NCBI GenBank assembly: GCA_948949055.1
Contig: CARBWQ010000022.1
Location: 3,141-9,168 of the forward strand
DNA: 6,028 bases
DNA from: an uncultured Eubacteriales bacterium
GTDB taxonomy: Bacteria > Bacillota > Clostridia > Christensenellales > UBA1242
Reading direction: 5' to 3'
Shown in pieces: positions 5,943 to 6,028 of this stretch. Each line of letters begins with the position of its first letter. Within the stretch, counting starts at the first letter, position 1. A program made the translations under genes and the position numbers. The notes beneath the pieces are model-generated. The model searched no databases, had not been told where the DNA came from, and saw nothing but the letters and a program-made list of their open reading frames with translations.

Positions 5943-6028
5943 TTATTTATCTTCAAACAGACTTAATTGCTGTTTATTCTCTTTGACTCTAACTATATAC
6001 TCATCAGGATTTTTCTCTGCTTCTTTCG
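5943..6028 (-). CDS. C-terminal end of an ORF, possibly an integrase
   Basis: Only the last 27 codons are inside the window, in a frame open to the right edge and ending at TAA (5943-5945). The tail is charged and ends KQQLSLFEDK. No catalytic residue is visible, so the sequence alone does not identify the family. The integrase reading rests on context: the gene is transcribed toward a truncated tRNA with candidate arm repeats between, the usual place for a tyrosine recombinase gene. Another element gene or a chance frame is possible. Confidence 0.45.
   Translation of the reverse strand, partial: KEAEKNPDEYIVRVKENKQQLSLFEDK

Overview
The window is AT-rich bacterial DNA with strong sigma-70/sigma-A type promoters (TTGATA-17 bp-TATAAT), AGGAGG-type ribosome binding sites, TGG as the normal Trp codon (translation table 11), and short or overlapping gene junctions. 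This fits a low-GC Bacillota or similar gut or anaerobic lineage. I cannot name a genus from the sequence alone. Two radical SAM enzymes suggest an anaerobic lifestyle.

Positions 1-4415 hold a leftward (minus-strand) operon. In transcription order it encodes: a NodB/polysaccharide-deacetylase-like protein with a TTG start; a small P-loop kinase-like NTPase; a Nudix hydrolase with its own internal promoter; a CX3CX2C radical SAM enzyme with a SPASM-like cysteine tail, split by a frameshift in a run of eight T; a second radical SAM enzyme resembling the spore photoproduct lyase (SPL) family, with extra C-terminal cysteines; and a protein resembling an HPr-kinase P-loop domain, which runs off the left edge. 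Stop and start codons are 3-4 nt apart or overlap at four of the five junctions, so the genes were built to be expressed together. The set looks like a biosynthetic or modification cassette (carbohydrate or peptide tailoring) whose product I cannot assign.

A divergent rightward gene at 4547-5583 is a Gfo/Idh/MocA oxidoreductase carrying two lesions: a frameshift in a run of nine A and an in-frame TGA 36 codons before the natural end. Each faces its own promoter across the 131-bp space 4416-4546.

Positions 5584-6028 are a mobile-element boundary. A near-palindromic terminator (5677-5709) lies just downstream of the 3' part of a tRNA-Arg(CCT) gene (5714-5757, minus strand), which is cut exactly at the anticodon loop. 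To the right are a T-rich stretch, a perfect tandem 11-bp repeat resembling integrase arm sites, and the last 27 codons of a leftward ORF that may be an integrase. The simplest reading is that an element integrated in tRNA-Arg(CCT) lies to the right of 5757. The tRNA fragment would then be the displaced 3' end, and the radical SAM cassette would sit in the flanking chromosome or in an older, decaying island.

Three inactivating changes fall in two genes, and two of them are single-base differences in homopolymers. Gene decay, phase variation and sequencing or assembly error are all possible; the TGA is the one least easily explained as homopolymer error.
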